64,000 bases of DNA, from NCBI GenBank assembly GCA_023055425.1, contig JALGPY010000001.1:69372994-69436993 (forward strand). The letters are read 5' to 3'. Position 1 is the stretch's first letter, and every line of letters begins with the position of its first letter. The notes below the pieces were generated by a model. It was not told the origin of the DNA and ran no database searches. It saw only the letters and a list, made by a program, of their open reading frames with translations. Of the stretch, positions 23,380-33,863 are shown piece after piece. The DNA comes from Linanthus parryae (Eukaryota; Streptophyta; Magnoliopsida; Ericales; Polemoniaceae). A program made the position numbers and the translations under genes.

Positions 23380-23460
23380 TTGGGAGAATTCTTTTATTAT
23401 AGCATTCTCATATGGGAGAGATAGGATTACAATCCTCTCATATGGGAGAGGAGATTGCGA
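23380..23460. repeat. Three short CTCATATGGGAGA repeats
   Basis: CTCATTTGGGAGAA, CTCATATGGGAGAG and CTCATATGGGAGAG follow each other between the tandem array and the end of pol. Their meaning is unknown. Confidence 0.7.
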
Positions 23461-23520
23461 ATGTCGTAGCCACATGAGACATTAAGCAGCGTTATCATAA
23501 AACGTATGAAATAAGAGAAG

Positions 23521-26500
23521 TCAAGGATAGTACTTCTTGATCCAGCGCATGTTGACTGAGCTTGGAGTTGAGGTTGTGCCGTGCAACCTTCGTATGCTGC
23601 AGTAGCCGCTATCGAAGACTTCTGTGACTTCGAAGGGTCCTTCCCAATTAGCTGCGAACTTTGGGTGAGTTGCTTCTCGCATGCAGTGGTCAGATGCGCG
23701 CAAGACCAGGTCGCCAACTGCGAAATCCCGTCGCTGGACTGTCTTGTTGTAGGCGCGAGCGATTCTTTCTTGGTACCGCTTGTTAGTCCTTTTGGCTTGT
23801 TCTCGCTTTTCTTCCAGCAAGACTAAATCATGATCGCGTTGGTTTTCGTAGAGCGCGTGGAAGGCCAGCCTTGCCGAATTGACTCTGACCTCCGCAGGTA
23901 CCACAGCTTCGGCCCCATAACATAGTAGAAATGGCGAGGCCCCTGTGGGTGTCCTTGGAGAAGTTCTGTAGGCCCACAGAGCTATGCTAAGAGAGTCGGC
24001 CCACTTCTTGTGGTCATCTGCGACCATCTTGCTCAGAATTCTCAGCAGCGTTTTGTTAGTCGCCTCGGCTTGTCCGTTTCCCTTTGGATAATAGGGGGTA
24101 GAGCATATCTGCCTGATATTGTACTCCGCAAGTTTTGTAGCTACCTGACGATTAACAAAAGGAGTACCGTTATCTGAAAGAATAGTATTCGGGATTCCGA
24201 ACCTGCATACGATGTTTTCCTGGATGAAGTTGACCACAGCCAGCGCGTTTGCCGTCTTCAGTGGTATTGCTTCCACCCATTTGGTGAACAGCTCAGTTGC
24301 GGTAAGAATGAAATGGTTCCCATGTGACGTTGGTCGGATGGGGCCAATGAAGTCCAAAGCCCACGTGTGAAATGGCCATGGCGTTCCTAGTGCATGTAGG
24401 TCCACAGCGGGAGCGTGCACTAGGTTCCCTTTGAATTGACATTCTTGGCAGCGTCGCACCTTGGTGCGGCAATCGACTTCCATCGTGGGCCAGAAGTATC
24501 CGATTGAGAGGAGCTGTCTGCATAATTTCGCACCTCCCTGGTGTTCCACCTGATGGGAGAGGTCCATGACTTCTTGTGCTTCCCTATCGTCTAGGCATCG
24601 CAGCAAGTTGCCTTCGTGACCTTTTCGCCAAAGCAGATTTTCTTGAACCACATATCGAGAAGCTTTCCTCCTCAATTTGTCTGCCTCTTTTCTAGATTCG
24701 GGTACAGTGCCCTTGGTGAGGAATTCAAACAATGGCTTTCTCCAGTCTGTGTCGTCATCGATTAGAGCGACAAGTAGAGAATCTTTGATTAGTGCGCAAG
24801 TTTCGCACTTCCCTTGTATCAGGGCTGCGGCTGTAGACATGCTTGGCCAATGGATGCCATATCTCTGAGCTTTCCTGTAGATTGACACCTCGCTTTCTCC
24901 GCAAGCGTGTTGGTGAATCTTTTCCAGCAGCTGTTGTCCTTCTTGCTCGGAGACACATCGCATGAGTATTCCTCCGGGACCCTTGTAGTAAAGGGTGTTG
25001 TCGTGGATACAGTATCCTTTCGTGAGTGCCCAGCTCTCGCTGCTGGTGCCTTTCGCAATAGCTTGCAGGATTGCTTTTCGCCAGTCTGCGTCATCCATGT
25101 GTTCGTCGTCGCACGCATCTTCTGTTAATGCCGACGATGTTCGCACTTCGATGGAAATCCTCGCGGGGCATTTGTCTATGCTGACCTTAGATCCTAGGGT
25201 TGCTAAGGCGTCTGCATGCCTGTTGTCCGCTCGGGGCTTGTGCTCGTATTTCACGTCGCAGAATTGCTGCATCAGCTTTTGCACTAGAGTGCGGTATGGC
25301 AGGAGGTTGATCTCCTTTAAACCATATTCGCCCGAGGCCTGCTTAACAATCAGCTTGGAATCTCCCATGACTGTTAAGTTGCTCACTTCCAAAGCTTTCG
25401 CTGCACGGAGCCCCGCGATCAGAGCCTCGTATTCCGCCTCATTGTTTGTGACTGCGAAATTGAGTTTTGCGGACATCTGTATGACTTCACCGTCCGGCTT
25501 TGTCAAGACTATCCCAATGCCTCCACCTTTTCTGGTTGACGAACCGTCGAAGTGGAGGGTCCAATAGGGCACGTCAATCGTGTAGATTTCAGGGCCTTCG
25601 AGCTCCTCCTCGATCACAGGTTCGTGACTGTTGTCGGGGAACTGTGCCAACAGATCTGCTACCGCCTGCGACTTGATCGCTCTTGGTTTCACGCATGTGA
25701 TGTCGTATTGAGAGATGGTCATATACCATTTCGTCAATCTCCCGCCCGGAGTAGTGTGAGTTAGCAAGTATCTTATGGGGTCGCTTTTGGTGACCACCAC
25801 TACTTTGTGCGATGCAAAATAGTGTCTCAACTTCTCTATCACAAAGAATAAGGCAAGGCAATGACGTTCGATGTCTGTGTACCTTGATTCAGCAGGCTGT
25901 ACGATGCGAGAGATGTAATAGATAGGCCTCTCTTGGCCCTCATACACCTGAGCCAAGAGTGCTCCTATAGATCTCCTTGTTGATGTAAGATATAGCAGCA
26001 GCGGTGATCCCAGTCGAGGCGCGATCATAATCTTTGGGGATGTAAGTATCTCCTTTAGCTTTTCGAATGCTGCTTCGTGGTCAGGAGCCCAGTTGTAAGC
26101 GGCGTCCTTCTTGAGAAGAGTGCTGAAACAGCATGTGATTTCGGCGATTGCTGGGATGAATCTCCGCAAATATGATAATTTTCCCAAGAATGTTTTCAAG
26201 GCACTTTGGTTGTGAGGTGGCGTCATGCTGGTGATGGCTGACACTTTCGCAGGGTCAGGCTCGATCCCTTGGCGATGGACCACGCACGCCAAAAACTTCC
26301 CTGAGGTCACGCCGAATGCGCATTTCATAGGGTTCATTTTCAGTTGAAAGCTCCTGCATCTGTTGAACACTTTTCGCAGGTCTGTAAGGTGATCTGCTTC
26401 ATGCCTGGATTTGACTACCAGGTCATCCACATAGAATTCCACTTCTTTGTGCATCACGTCATGGAATAGAGCCATCATGGCTCGCTGATAGGTTGCGCCT

Positions 26501-27126
26501 GCGTTCTTGAGACCGAATGGCATTACCGTGTAGTTGAATACCCCCACGGGAGTGATGAATGCAGTTTTCTGTGCATCTTCGGGATCCATCTTGATTTGAT
26601 TGTACCCACTGAAGCCGTCCATGAAACTGAACATGCGATGGCCTGCCGTCGAATCGATGAGCAAGTCGATGTTAGGCAGTGGGAAATCGTCCTTAGGGCA
26701 GAAACGGTTGAGATCGCGGAAGTCCACGCAGATGCGGAGCTGTCCGTTCTTCTTCACCACCGGCACGATGTTGGCTAACCATGTAGGATGGTGGTTTGGC
26801 TCTATGAACTTGGCGTCCAGGAGTTTGACAATCTCCTGTTTGATCTTCACGTTGAGCTCTGGCCTGAAGCTTCTGGTGCTTTGCTTGACCGGTTTAGACC
26901 CTGGGATGACGTCTAAACGGTGCATAGTGATGCTTGTGTCCAGACCTGGCATTTCATCGTATTCCCATGCGAATACATCCTTGTACTCAGTTAGGAGTTG
27001 CAGCAGCCCTTGTTCCTCTTCGCTTGTGAGGTCCGCACTCAGGAAGACTGGCCTCCTCTTTTCCTCGTTCGGGCTGAGGAACACTTCCTTTAGCTCTTGC
27101 TTTTGTGGTCTTGGCCTGTCTTCCAT
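23521..27126 (-). CDS. Tat-lineage Gypsy pol: RT, two RNase H domains, integrase
   Basis: 1,201 codons from ATG 27126, all open. RT core with VDFRDLNRFCPKDDFPLPNID and catalytic FYVDD; the Gypsy RNase H with YTDIERHCLALFF; then a second RNase H with LHFDGSSTRKGGGIG, NNEAEYEAL and HADALA, the feature of Tat elements. The integrase has an HHCC zinc finger (HQVEH and CQEC), then D, D, E in WALDFIGPI, LSDNGTPF and GNGQAEATNK, and a C-terminal domain without chromodomain. It converts RNA to DNA and integrates it. It lies in the same frame as gag-protease, 45 codons below one UGA stop; the internal ATG may not be the true start. Confidence 0.95.
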   Translation of the reverse strand: MEDRPRPQKQELKEVFLSPNEEKRRPVFLSADLTSEEEQGLLQLLTEYKDVFAWEYDEMPGLDTSITMHRLDVIPGSKPVKQSTRSFRPELNVKIKQEIVKLLDAKFIEPNHHPTWLANIVPVVKKNGQLRICVDFRDLNRFCPKDDFPLPNIDLLIDSTAGHRMFSFMDGFSGYNQIKMDPEDAQKTAFITPVGVFNYTVMPFGLKNAGATYQRAMMALFHDVMHKEVEFYVDDLVVKSRHEADHLTDLRKVFNRCRSFQLKMNPMKCAFGVTSGKFLACVVHRQGIEPDPAKVSAITSMTPPHNQSALKTFLGKLSYLRRFIPAIAEITCCFSTLLKKDAAYNWAPDHEAAFEKLKEILTSPKIMIAPRLGSPLLLYLTSTRRSIGALLAQVYEGQERPIYYISRIVQPAESRYTDIERHCLALFFVIEKLRHYFASHKVVVVTKSDPIRYLLTHTTPGGRLTKWYMTISQYDITCVKPRAIKSQAVADLLAQFPDNSHEPVIEEELEGPEIYTIDVPYWTLHFDGSSTRKGGGIGIVLTKPDGEVIQMSAKLNFAVTNNEAEYEALIAGLRAAKALEVSNLTVMGDSKLIVKQASGEYGLKEINLLPYRTLVQKLMQQFCDVKYEHKPRADNRHADALATLGSKVSIDKCPARISIEVRTSSALTEDACDDEHMDDADWRKAILQAIAKGTSSESWALTKGYCIHDNTLYYKGPGGILMRCVSEQEGQQLLEKIHQHACGESEVSIYRKAQRYGIHWPSMSTAAALIQGKCETCALIKDSLLVALIDDDTDWRKPLFEFLTKGTVPESRKEADKLRRKASRYVVQENLLWRKGHEGNLLRCLDDREAQEVMDLSHQVEHQGGAKLCRQLLSIGYFWPTMEVDCRTKVRRCQECQFKGNLVHAPAVDLHALGTPWPFHTWALDFIGPIRPTSHGNHFILTATELFTKWVEAIPLKTANALAVVNFIQENIVCRFGIPNTILSDNGTPFVNRQVATKLAEYNIRQICSTPYYPKGNGQAEATNKTLLRILSKMVADDHKKWADSLSIALWAYRTSPRTPTGASPFLLCYGAEAVVPAEVRVNSARLAFHALYENQRDHDLVLLEEKREQAKRTNKRYQERIARAYNKTVQRRDFAVGDLVLRASDHCMREATHPKFAANWEGPFEVTEVFDSGYCSIRRLHGTTSTPSSVNMRWIKKYYP

Positions 27127-27258
27127 GCATTCGGGCGCTTCTTTGAGTTTCTCGTCTGAAACGATCTGTGTTGGCTCTTCTGTCAGCGCAACTTGTTTGA
27201 TTCGATTGATTTGCCCAGGGACACCCCCATGCCCGTGTGAGGACGTCCCCGCGCACCT

Positions 27259-29871
27259 TCATATGCGATAGCATTTCTTCCCGTTGGCGTAGAAGCTCTC
27301 TATCTCCTTACCCTCGGGGTCATGCTTTGCAATCCTCTTCAGGGTATACACATTTTTCCGATGATATGCGATACGCGGCGCCTCTTCGTATGCAGGCGGC
27401 TTTTCGTTTGCATCTCCCCTTGTTACCATCACGCCTGCAGGTGACTGGTCCTTGATGTCCTCCCAAAGAGGTAAAGGAGTAGGGTTGAATGGTCCAGGTG
27501 TTTGCTCGTCGGCCATCTCGGTGAACCACACCGCCTCGCTGAGATGTGCTTCATCCAAGTTGAATGGGTTGGTTGAGGCCGGTATTTCGACAATCCTGTC
27601 GTTCCAGATAGCTTTCATCATCTGGTGAGCCGTGGAAGGGATTGCGTCGAAGCGATGAATCCAGGCTCGACCGATGATCATGTGATATGTGGTGTTCGCA
27701 TCTATGACGTAGAACTTCGCCGAACACTTGATCTTACCAATCTGAACGCCTAGGCGGATCCATCCGATCGTCATCCTAGAGTCGCTCCCGAATCCCACCA
27801 GCGGGGATGGACGCTTGACCACCTTGTGCTCGGGGATCCCTGCTAGCTTCAGTGTGTGAAGTGGAACAACATTGACCGCTGCTCCTCCGTCGACGAATGC
27901 TCGCTTAAATTCGACGCCGTTGATGATGGCGGTCACGTACAGGGGCCTCTGGTGGCTCGCATCTGTCTTCTTGTCGCTGGCAGAAAAGGTCATGATCTTT
28001 TCTGTAGGACGGGACGCCCTGATGACTTTCCCGTTGGAGACCACGAGCTCCTCTTCGTAGTCCTCCGCTATCCTTAAGATCGCTTTTGTCATATCCGATC
28101 GGCATCTTTCTGAGAAGTTCATCTCATCGAAGAATTTGCTGAAGCCGTGCGACCCTTTCATGCGGTCGGCACGCTCATCCTCCGTATCCATGCTATAATC
28201 TTCCTCTTCATGGACTTCAGCAACGATGGGTAGACCATCCTCTGCGACTTCTTCCAAGTCTACTATCGAGATCATGGCGACCTCCTTGCCCTTTGAGCCC
28301 GAATCTGTATGGGCAGGCAGCGGGTTGTTGCGCACGTCCTTCCGGTGGTCGCTGACGATGAGTTCGCCGTTCTTCATCTTCTGGTCGAACGCGAATCTGA
28401 GCTTCTTGCACTCGGCCGTGGGGTGCATGACTTTACCGTGGTATTCACACCACTTAGGGTCCCTCGTCATCTCCTTGGAGGGTGCTTTCTCAAGCGGCGG
28501 CGGGATGCCGTCCTTGCGCCACTGTCTGCAGAGATCGCTCGCTTCCTCCACCGAGCATGGCAGAGGCGGTGCGTCGAAGTTTGTAACTTTTGCTTGCTTC
28601 TGGGGCGAAACTGCATTAACCTCAGCTTCGCGTCCTCGCTTGTAGCCGAATCTGCCGATCTTGTAGGTGGTGCCGCTCGCAGGTCGTTCTGGAGCGCTCT
28701 TCTTTCTCTGTCTCTCGACGATGGGCTCGATGTTCATCGTGCACTCGATGAGCTTTGAAAACGTGGGTGTTTGCAAATTGATTAGCATGCTCTTGTACTC
28801 ATCTCGCATGCACTGCAGGCATATCTCCACGAGCCGGCTTTCGAGCATGGGATCCTTGCACTCCAAGGATTTCGCTCTGAATTTCTTGATGAAAGTGATT
28901 CCATCTTCCTCGCGTTTCTGATACATTCGCGAGAGGTGGATCATCGTCACCTTCTCTTCCATCTGGAAGAACTTGGTGTAGAACTTCTGGACCATGTCGT
29001 CCCAAGTCTTCACAGATCCGGGCTCCAACGTCCGGTACCATTTGTATGCTACATTCCCAAGAGTCTTTGGGAACTCTCGCATCAGCAGCTTGGGATCAGC
29101 TCCGTATGGACCCATGACGTCAATGAAACGCATGACATGTTCATGAGCGTTCCCGTTGACGTCCTCGAACTTATCCCATTTGGGAGCTTTGTACCCTGCC
29201 GGGTTAGGCATGAGATAGATCTCTCGTGGAATGGGTGGATCGTTGTCTAGCTTCGGGATGATGGTATCCGCGAGCGATTGATGAGCTAGGATGGAGTCCA
29301 CGCGTTTCTGCAAGGACGTCATGCATTCTGGGAGGCTTCCCTCGGTAGCTGCCGGAGGGGTTGCCGTAGGCGGTGGCGACACATATGCCGCCGGAGGATT
29401 GGGAGTGTATTGACTGCCCGCGTTTCCCCAAATCGTCGCTGGTGGAGGCAGAGTGTACTGCAAAGTTGGGTTAGACGCCAAAGCCGTGGGCTGAGAGGCG
29501 TGAGCGGCAGGGGGTAGCATTTGCGCCGTTGACCCTTGGACCGAAGGCAGCTGTGCGGCTGATGGTGGAGTTTGCAGATGAGGGTTGGGAGGCGTGGCCG
29601 ACACTCCCAATCCTGGAGCAGTAGGGGTACCTCCTCCCTGAGGGGTGGCGGTACCTGGTGGAGGATTTGGCGCAAGGGTGCCCAGAACGGCCAAGATCCG
29701 CTCCAACTGCGCAGATTGAGACTTGAGAGCTTTTGCCTGACTTTGGACAGTGGCGTCCAAAGACTCCAAAGTTGGTGCCTCGCCGGGAGTCGTCGGAGTA
29801 CGGCGGACTTCGTCTCCCGAGGGAGTTTCGGTGGAAGGCGACCGGTTGCTGACATCATCCTCCTGAGACAT
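27259..29871 (-). CDS. Tat-lineage gag-protease polyprotein
   Basis: 870 codons; ATG 29871 lies about 40 bp below the 5' LTR. The N terminus is Pro/Ser/Thr-rich, the middle is the retrotransposon gag domain (WDKFEDVNGNAHEHVMRFID to KLIECTMNIEPIVERQ), followed by a CxxH-type motif CEYHGKVMHPTAEC and the aspartic protease with FVDGGAAVNVVP, where DGG replaces the usual D-S/T-G. Gag forms the particle and protease cuts the polyprotein. The frame stops at UGA 27,259-27,261 and continues openly into pol. Confidence 0.93.
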   Translation of the reverse strand: MSQEDDVSNRSPSTETPSGDEVRRTPTTPGEAPTLESLDATVQSQAKALKSQSAQLERILAVLGTLAPNPPPGTATPQGGGTPTAPGLGVSATPPNPHLQTPPSAAQLPSVQGSTAQMLPPAAHASQPTALASNPTLQYTLPPPATIWGNAGSQYTPNPPAAYVSPPPTATPPAATEGSLPECMTSLQKRVDSILAHQSLADTIIPKLDNDPPIPREIYLMPNPAGYKAPKWDKFEDVNGNAHEHVMRFIDVMGPYGADPKLLMREFPKTLGNVAYKWYRTLEPGSVKTWDDMVQKFYTKFFQMEEKVTMIHLSRMYQKREEDGITFIKKFRAKSLECKDPMLESRLVEICLQCMRDEYKSMLINLQTPTFSKLIECTMNIEPIVERQRKKSAPERPASGTTYKIGRFGYKRGREAEVNAVSPQKQAKVTNFDAPPLPCSVEEASDLCRQWRKDGIPPPLEKAPSKEMTRDPKWCEYHGKVMHPTAECKKLRFAFDQKMKNGELIVSDHRKDVRNNPLPAHTDSGSKGKEVAMISIVDLEEVAEDGLPIVAEVHEEEDYSMDTEDERADRMKGSHGFSKFFDEMNFSERCRSDMTKAILRIAEDYEEELVVSNGKVIRASRPTEKIMTFSASDKKTDASHQRPLYVTAIINGVEFKRAFVDGGAAVNVVPLHTLKLAGIPEHKVVKRPSPLVGFGSDSRMTIGWIRLGVQIGKIKCSAKFYVIDANTTYHMIIGRAWIHRFDAIPSTAHQMMKAIWNDRIVEIPASTNPFNLDEAHLSEAVWFTEMADEQTPGPFNPTPLPLWEDIKDQSPAGVMVTRGDANEKPPAYEEAPRIAYHRKNVYTLKRIAKHDPEGKEIESFYANGKKCYRI

Positions 29872-29893
29872 GGTTGCTTTTGCTGGTAAGTTT

Positions 29894-29909
29894 CACGTCG
29901 GGTTCACCA
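29894..29909 (-). other. Primer binding site of the Tat element
   Basis: TGGTGAACCCGACGTG on the minus strand, three bases from the 5' LTR. It starts with TGG, as needed to pair with the CCA end of a tRNA. I could not assign the donor tRNA. Confidence 0.7.
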
Positions 29910-29912
29910 AAA

Positions 29913-30558
29913 TGTGCACAAGAGATTCCGGCAGGGAGACCTCCGTGTACACCGTACGTAGTGGATCAGGGATCGCACAGGAAGAATAGGGGTGTGTGTA
30001 GGGAGAGAGTAAGTCAGTAGCAATGTCTGAGAGAGAGACAGAGGTTTGGCAGAGCTTCCGCGTGTGGCAGTGTTGTTCTCCTTTGTATGGAAAGGTCGAC
30101 GATATATATATACTGGAGAACGTGACCGTTGTAGTGTGGTTAATGCGCCCATTAATGGCGGCTTAATTAGCTTAACCATAACGGCACGTTCGTCCGAGTA
30201 TATAGGAACCGTTAGAGCACGTGGTGCGCGAGTACCGGAACCGTTACGAGGTTGACCGGGTTTGACCGGATTGACCGGGTTTGACCGGATTGACCGGGTC
30301 TAGGGAGCTCGTGCCATAGATCTCTCAAAACAGTTACTAAAGGTCGCGCGCGGGCTTGGCTCGCACGCGACAGGGCTTACTCTAGCCTCCAGACCACAAA
30401 GTCCCTACAAGTCCCGTGCAGTGGTATGCGAGGGCTCTGTCTCGCAGCCCCCACATGGATCAGCTCGGCTGGTGATCCTGTGTGTGTGGAGCACAATATG
30501 GTGTGCTGGATGGTCGCCACGTGGCCTAGATCTGCCATGTCATAAAGCAGTATCTACA
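29913..30558 (-). repeat. Tat element 5' LTR (right copy)
   Basis: 646 bp, read as identical to the left copy. On the element strand the TATA-like run TATATATATA (plus 30,102-30,112) lies about 450 bp in, so U3 is about 450 bp and R plus U5 about 190 bp. The five-fold TTGACC array is at 30,252-30,298, upstream of that TATA. Confidence 0.97.
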
Positions 30559-31100
30559 CCAGTAAAAACAGATAAGGTGATAGGGGACATTCTTGACGAA
30601 GACCCCTCCCTAGTGTAATCTTCCCTTGGGCCGATCCATTCAGAAGGATACTGTATGAAACCGTCGTGATGCACTCCATTACCACTGAAATCCACCAGGT
30701 ACTGAAACCCGTTCTCTCCATCACAGCCCGTAAAAAGTCCCACTCCACCCGGTCGTACGCATTGCTCATGTCTAGCTTAATAGCTGCAATTCATGTCTTT
30801 CTCTTCTTTGTCTTCATCGAATGAATTAGCTCGTGGGCAGCCAATATGTCATCCAAAATCAGACGGCCCGGTACGAAAGCACTCTAATTTTCTGAAATAA
30901 GATATCCCAACACAAGCTTAAGACGGTTAGCTAACGTATTGGTAATAATCTTGTATATTGTTGAGCACAACGAAATTGGCCTAAAATCAGAAACTTTTCT
31001 AACTTTCTTAAATTTAGGGATTAACGCTATCAGAGTATGATTATACTCAGACACGCTTCCCCCTTCGTTAAGAATTTTGAGACAGATACTTGTTACCTCT
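30559..31100 (-). pseudogene. LINE-A, RT N-terminal half
   Basis: 30,559-30,563 is the right copy of the CCAGT duplication. The minus strand then reads LINE RT motifs: ILDDILAAHELIH-type sequence, IKLDMSNAYDRVEW (RT motif A with catalytic D), GLRQECPLSPYLFLLV (motif B). The catalytic FEDD box is on the far side of the Gypsy element at about 14,690. Several stops and frameshifts interrupt it. Confidence 0.85.
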
Positions 31101-31102
31101 TC

Positions 31103-32480
31103 TTAAATCTCAGACCAAAATTTCTGATAAAACAGAGCAGGAAATCCGTCTGGAATCGGTGCCTTCTCCGCTGGCATCGTCTTCAGTGACTCAAGCACTT
31201 CAACCGTTGTGAATGACTGATCCATCATCACCCTGGTCTCAATGGAAAGCATCCCCTCTATTGGCGGCAATAATAGTTCCATATCATCTCTGGAGGGTTT
31301 GGCAGAAGCAAAGATGGTTCTAAAATAATTCTCAATTGTGCCAATTATTTCCCTCGGGTCTGCAGTCCACTGACCCGTTTCAAATTCAATGCCACTAACT
31401 CTATTTTCTTGATCTCCGGTTTGACGCCTTCTTGGGGAAAAAGATCTCCTTGCTTTGGCCACAAATCGCGCGATCGCTGATGCCACATAACCTCCTACAT
31501 GCCTGAGTAAATATGAAATTCTCCTCTTCACTCTTTGAGACTCATCGAGATTACTAACTGTTTGGGGCAGCCCCCCAATTACCTTCAAATGATCACGCAA
31601 AGTCTTAAGTTTCTTCTTCACGTTTCCGAAAATCTCGCGGTCCCAAGTTCTGAGTTTACTAGCCGTAGTCTGAAGCTTCTCCCCCATCGAACCGGAAGCT
31701 ACATGCCAATTCTCTGTTACCGTCTCCCTGAAGTTACCGTGCCCCATCCACAGAGATTCGAATTGAAACCAACGTGGAGTGTTTCTGAATTTACCTGTCC
31801 CTATGATAATCTCAAGAGGGATATGGTATGAGGTATCAGCCACCAAGTGGTTTACCCTCGCCCTGCGTAATTTCTCGATCCAACTGTCAGTTGCCACACA
31901 ACGGTCAATACGTTCCCGAATAGCTCTACCATCCAGTTGATTGTTTGACCGTGTGAAAGATTTCCGAAAAACCCCAAACCACGAAGCTCTAGTTTTTGAA
32001 GGACTGCATTGGAATCTTCAGTATGTCTAAGGGTGACTTCTCTCCCTCCCTCCTTATTTCCATAAGAAGATATCGCATTAAAATCCCCCATGACAAGCCA
32101 CGGTTGATTAGGGGGGCTGATTCTAGAAAGCAACTTCCAAGAGTGCTTCCTTTCACTTATGACCGGGTCACCATAAAAATCCGTGGACATCCACGGCTCA
32201 TCAGAGCCTTGCATAACTACTGTACCTTCGATAAAAAAATGAAAATACCTGATGAGCGTAAAGCTAATCTCCGCATCCCAGAGGAGTGCCAGACCACCCC
32301 TAAGATCGTCGCAGTCGTTAAAAATTCCACTTGCATACCCACACCTGTTTTAGATTACCTCCATCTCTCTCTAGCGTAAAGTCTGGTTTCCATAAAAAAA
32401 ACCATGTTGGGCATCTGTCTTCTCACTGTGTCGAGAAGACATGTAACGTTACGGGGGTTCCCAAGCCCCCGCACGTTCTA
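31103..32480 (-). pseudogene. LINE-A, AP endonuclease and RT-proximal region
   Basis: The frame 32214 to 31852 holds the endonuclease signature WLVMGDFNAI; 31897 to 31103 continues through WFQFESLWMGH and LRTWDREIFGNVKKK-type helices to EKAPIPDGFPALFYQKFW, the start of LINE RT. The endonuclease would nick target DNA. The first part of the domain (to about 32,480) has stops. Both frames are broken relative to each other near 31,870. Confidence 0.85.
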
Positions 32481-33863
32481 GCTTAAGAGATTCTTTGTGC
32501 CTGGCGGTTCTGCTGAACAGAAATCGCCAATCTCGCCTTAGGGTCTTTAATGGCTCCCTCTTCCGTGTTCGGAATCCTGTTATTGGAAACCTGTGTAGCT
32601 CTCCTACCTTTTACTTATTCTTTTGTTGTCGTAATTTGGTTCTCCATATTTGCAGCTTTCCTACTTCCTATCGGGCTGGATAGAGATTCCCTATGCTTTC
32701 TTTTCTCTTTTTGCTTCCTCGGATTGTCCGTTGTTGACTTAGACGCAGAAGGTTTTGTCTTCCTCTTCAGTTGAGAATCGACAGACTTCCCACCGTTCGA
32801 GATTTTGTTTGCGTTCACCTTCTCTTGTTTGGAGTTTGGATTGATTAACCCCTGACTTTGAGCCACTGTCTTTCCTTTGTTCCCGGTTGGTAACTCCTGA
32901 TGGTTCTCACTGTGACTCAGTGGGTTCTCATGGATTACAATCCCCCAACTACCTTGTGAAGTAGCATCCCCCTTAGTTCCATCAAGATCCATGTCATCCT
33001 CTGAGGTTTTTGCCGATGAACTATCAAAGCTATCCGTGCCACCCTATGACTCATCAATTTCTTCATTACTGAATGACCCTGCAGGTTGTTCGGAGGTGCG
33101 AGATGGTGTTGGATTGCTTTTAACCAAAGCATTTTTGCATGGTGGAGGCTTTTACGTCATCCATGATCCATAACCTGGTACTTTAACCACATTCTCCTTC
33201 GGGTGGAGTGAGCATTCGAAAGATTGATGATCGATACGCTCACACCACTCACAAATGTTGGGTAATCGTTCGTACTTGTAATCTAACCACACTTTTTTGC
33301 CCAAGACCTTGATGAATCCTCCTCTTCGGAGCGGTTTGCGGATATTCAAGCGAACCCTAACCCTCATATATTCCCCTCCGCGAGACATGATTCGGTCGTC
33401 AGAGTCCAAAACCGTACCAATTGAGGAGGCTTCATTCCTCGCATCAGTATCTGTTTGGATATACGACGGTAGGTTTTTTAATTGAACCCACATGTCAATC
33501 CATTCGAATACAACCTCTTCAACAGGCTTCGTAATTTCCCACGATTGCAGCAATAAGACGTTGTTATCAAATAGCCATGGCCCTCCTGCTTCTACCCGAT
33601 TCATTGCCTCCTTGTTTTGAAAATTGAAGATAAACATGTTGGGTCCTGTTTCTGTTATCCCAATATCCTTCCCGTCGATCCAGATCTTCCTAAACAGAAA
33701 TTTCATCGCCCACGTATGATGTTTCCGTCGAGCAGGTAGGTTCCGATCAAAAAGTGTTGATATCCTCGGATAGCAGCAAGAACTCAGTCATCGGAGAACT
33801 CGACAACGTCGTTTTCTTCCTCTTCCGTAACTTCATGAGCCGCCCTATCATCCTTGGTTGCCA
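32481..33863 (-). pseudogene. LINE-A ORF1: DUF4283 and CCHC-type zinc finger
   Basis: ORF1 starts at ATG 33,863 (MATKDDRAAHEVTEEEE). A stop near 33,790 and another near 33,705 interrupt it, but the frame 33706 to 33152 gives the DUF4283 RNA-binding domain (FIFNFQNKEAMNRVEAGGPW) and a zinc finger CEWCERIDHQSFEC. A Lys/Ser-rich C terminus follows (32992 to 32615). ORF1 proteins of this type bind LINE RNA. DNA to about 33,970 is probably the LINE 5' UTR. Confidence 0.85.

Larger units (their letters stand above)
14798..30558 (-). mobile_element. Ty3/Gypsy Tat-lineage LTR retrotransposon, 15.8 kb, young
   Basis: The element is complete, with 646-bp LTRs (14798-15443, 29913-30558) that I read as identical, a PBS, a PPT and a CCAGT duplication. 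On its coding (minus) strand lie gag-protease and pol; pol has a second, archaeal-type RNase H after the normal one and lacks a chromodomain, which defines the Tat lineage. Between pol and the 3' LTR it carries, in antisense, a six-exon PMD gene and a tandem repeat array. Extra ORFs and tandem repeats in this position are known from other Tat-type elements. The identical LTRs imply very recent insertion. Confidence 0.95.

Noticed and set aside
26600..27271. Plus-strand ORF of 223 codons opposite pol
   Set aside because: It mirrors the pol gene; composition and lack of any motif mark it as an antisense shadow. The same holds for plus ORFs at 24995-25567 and 28226-28758.
29319..29858. 179-codon minus ORF overlapping gag
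   Set aside because: Second frame of the Pro/Ser-rich gag start; Leu/Arg/Pro-rich translation is typical of a shadow frame.
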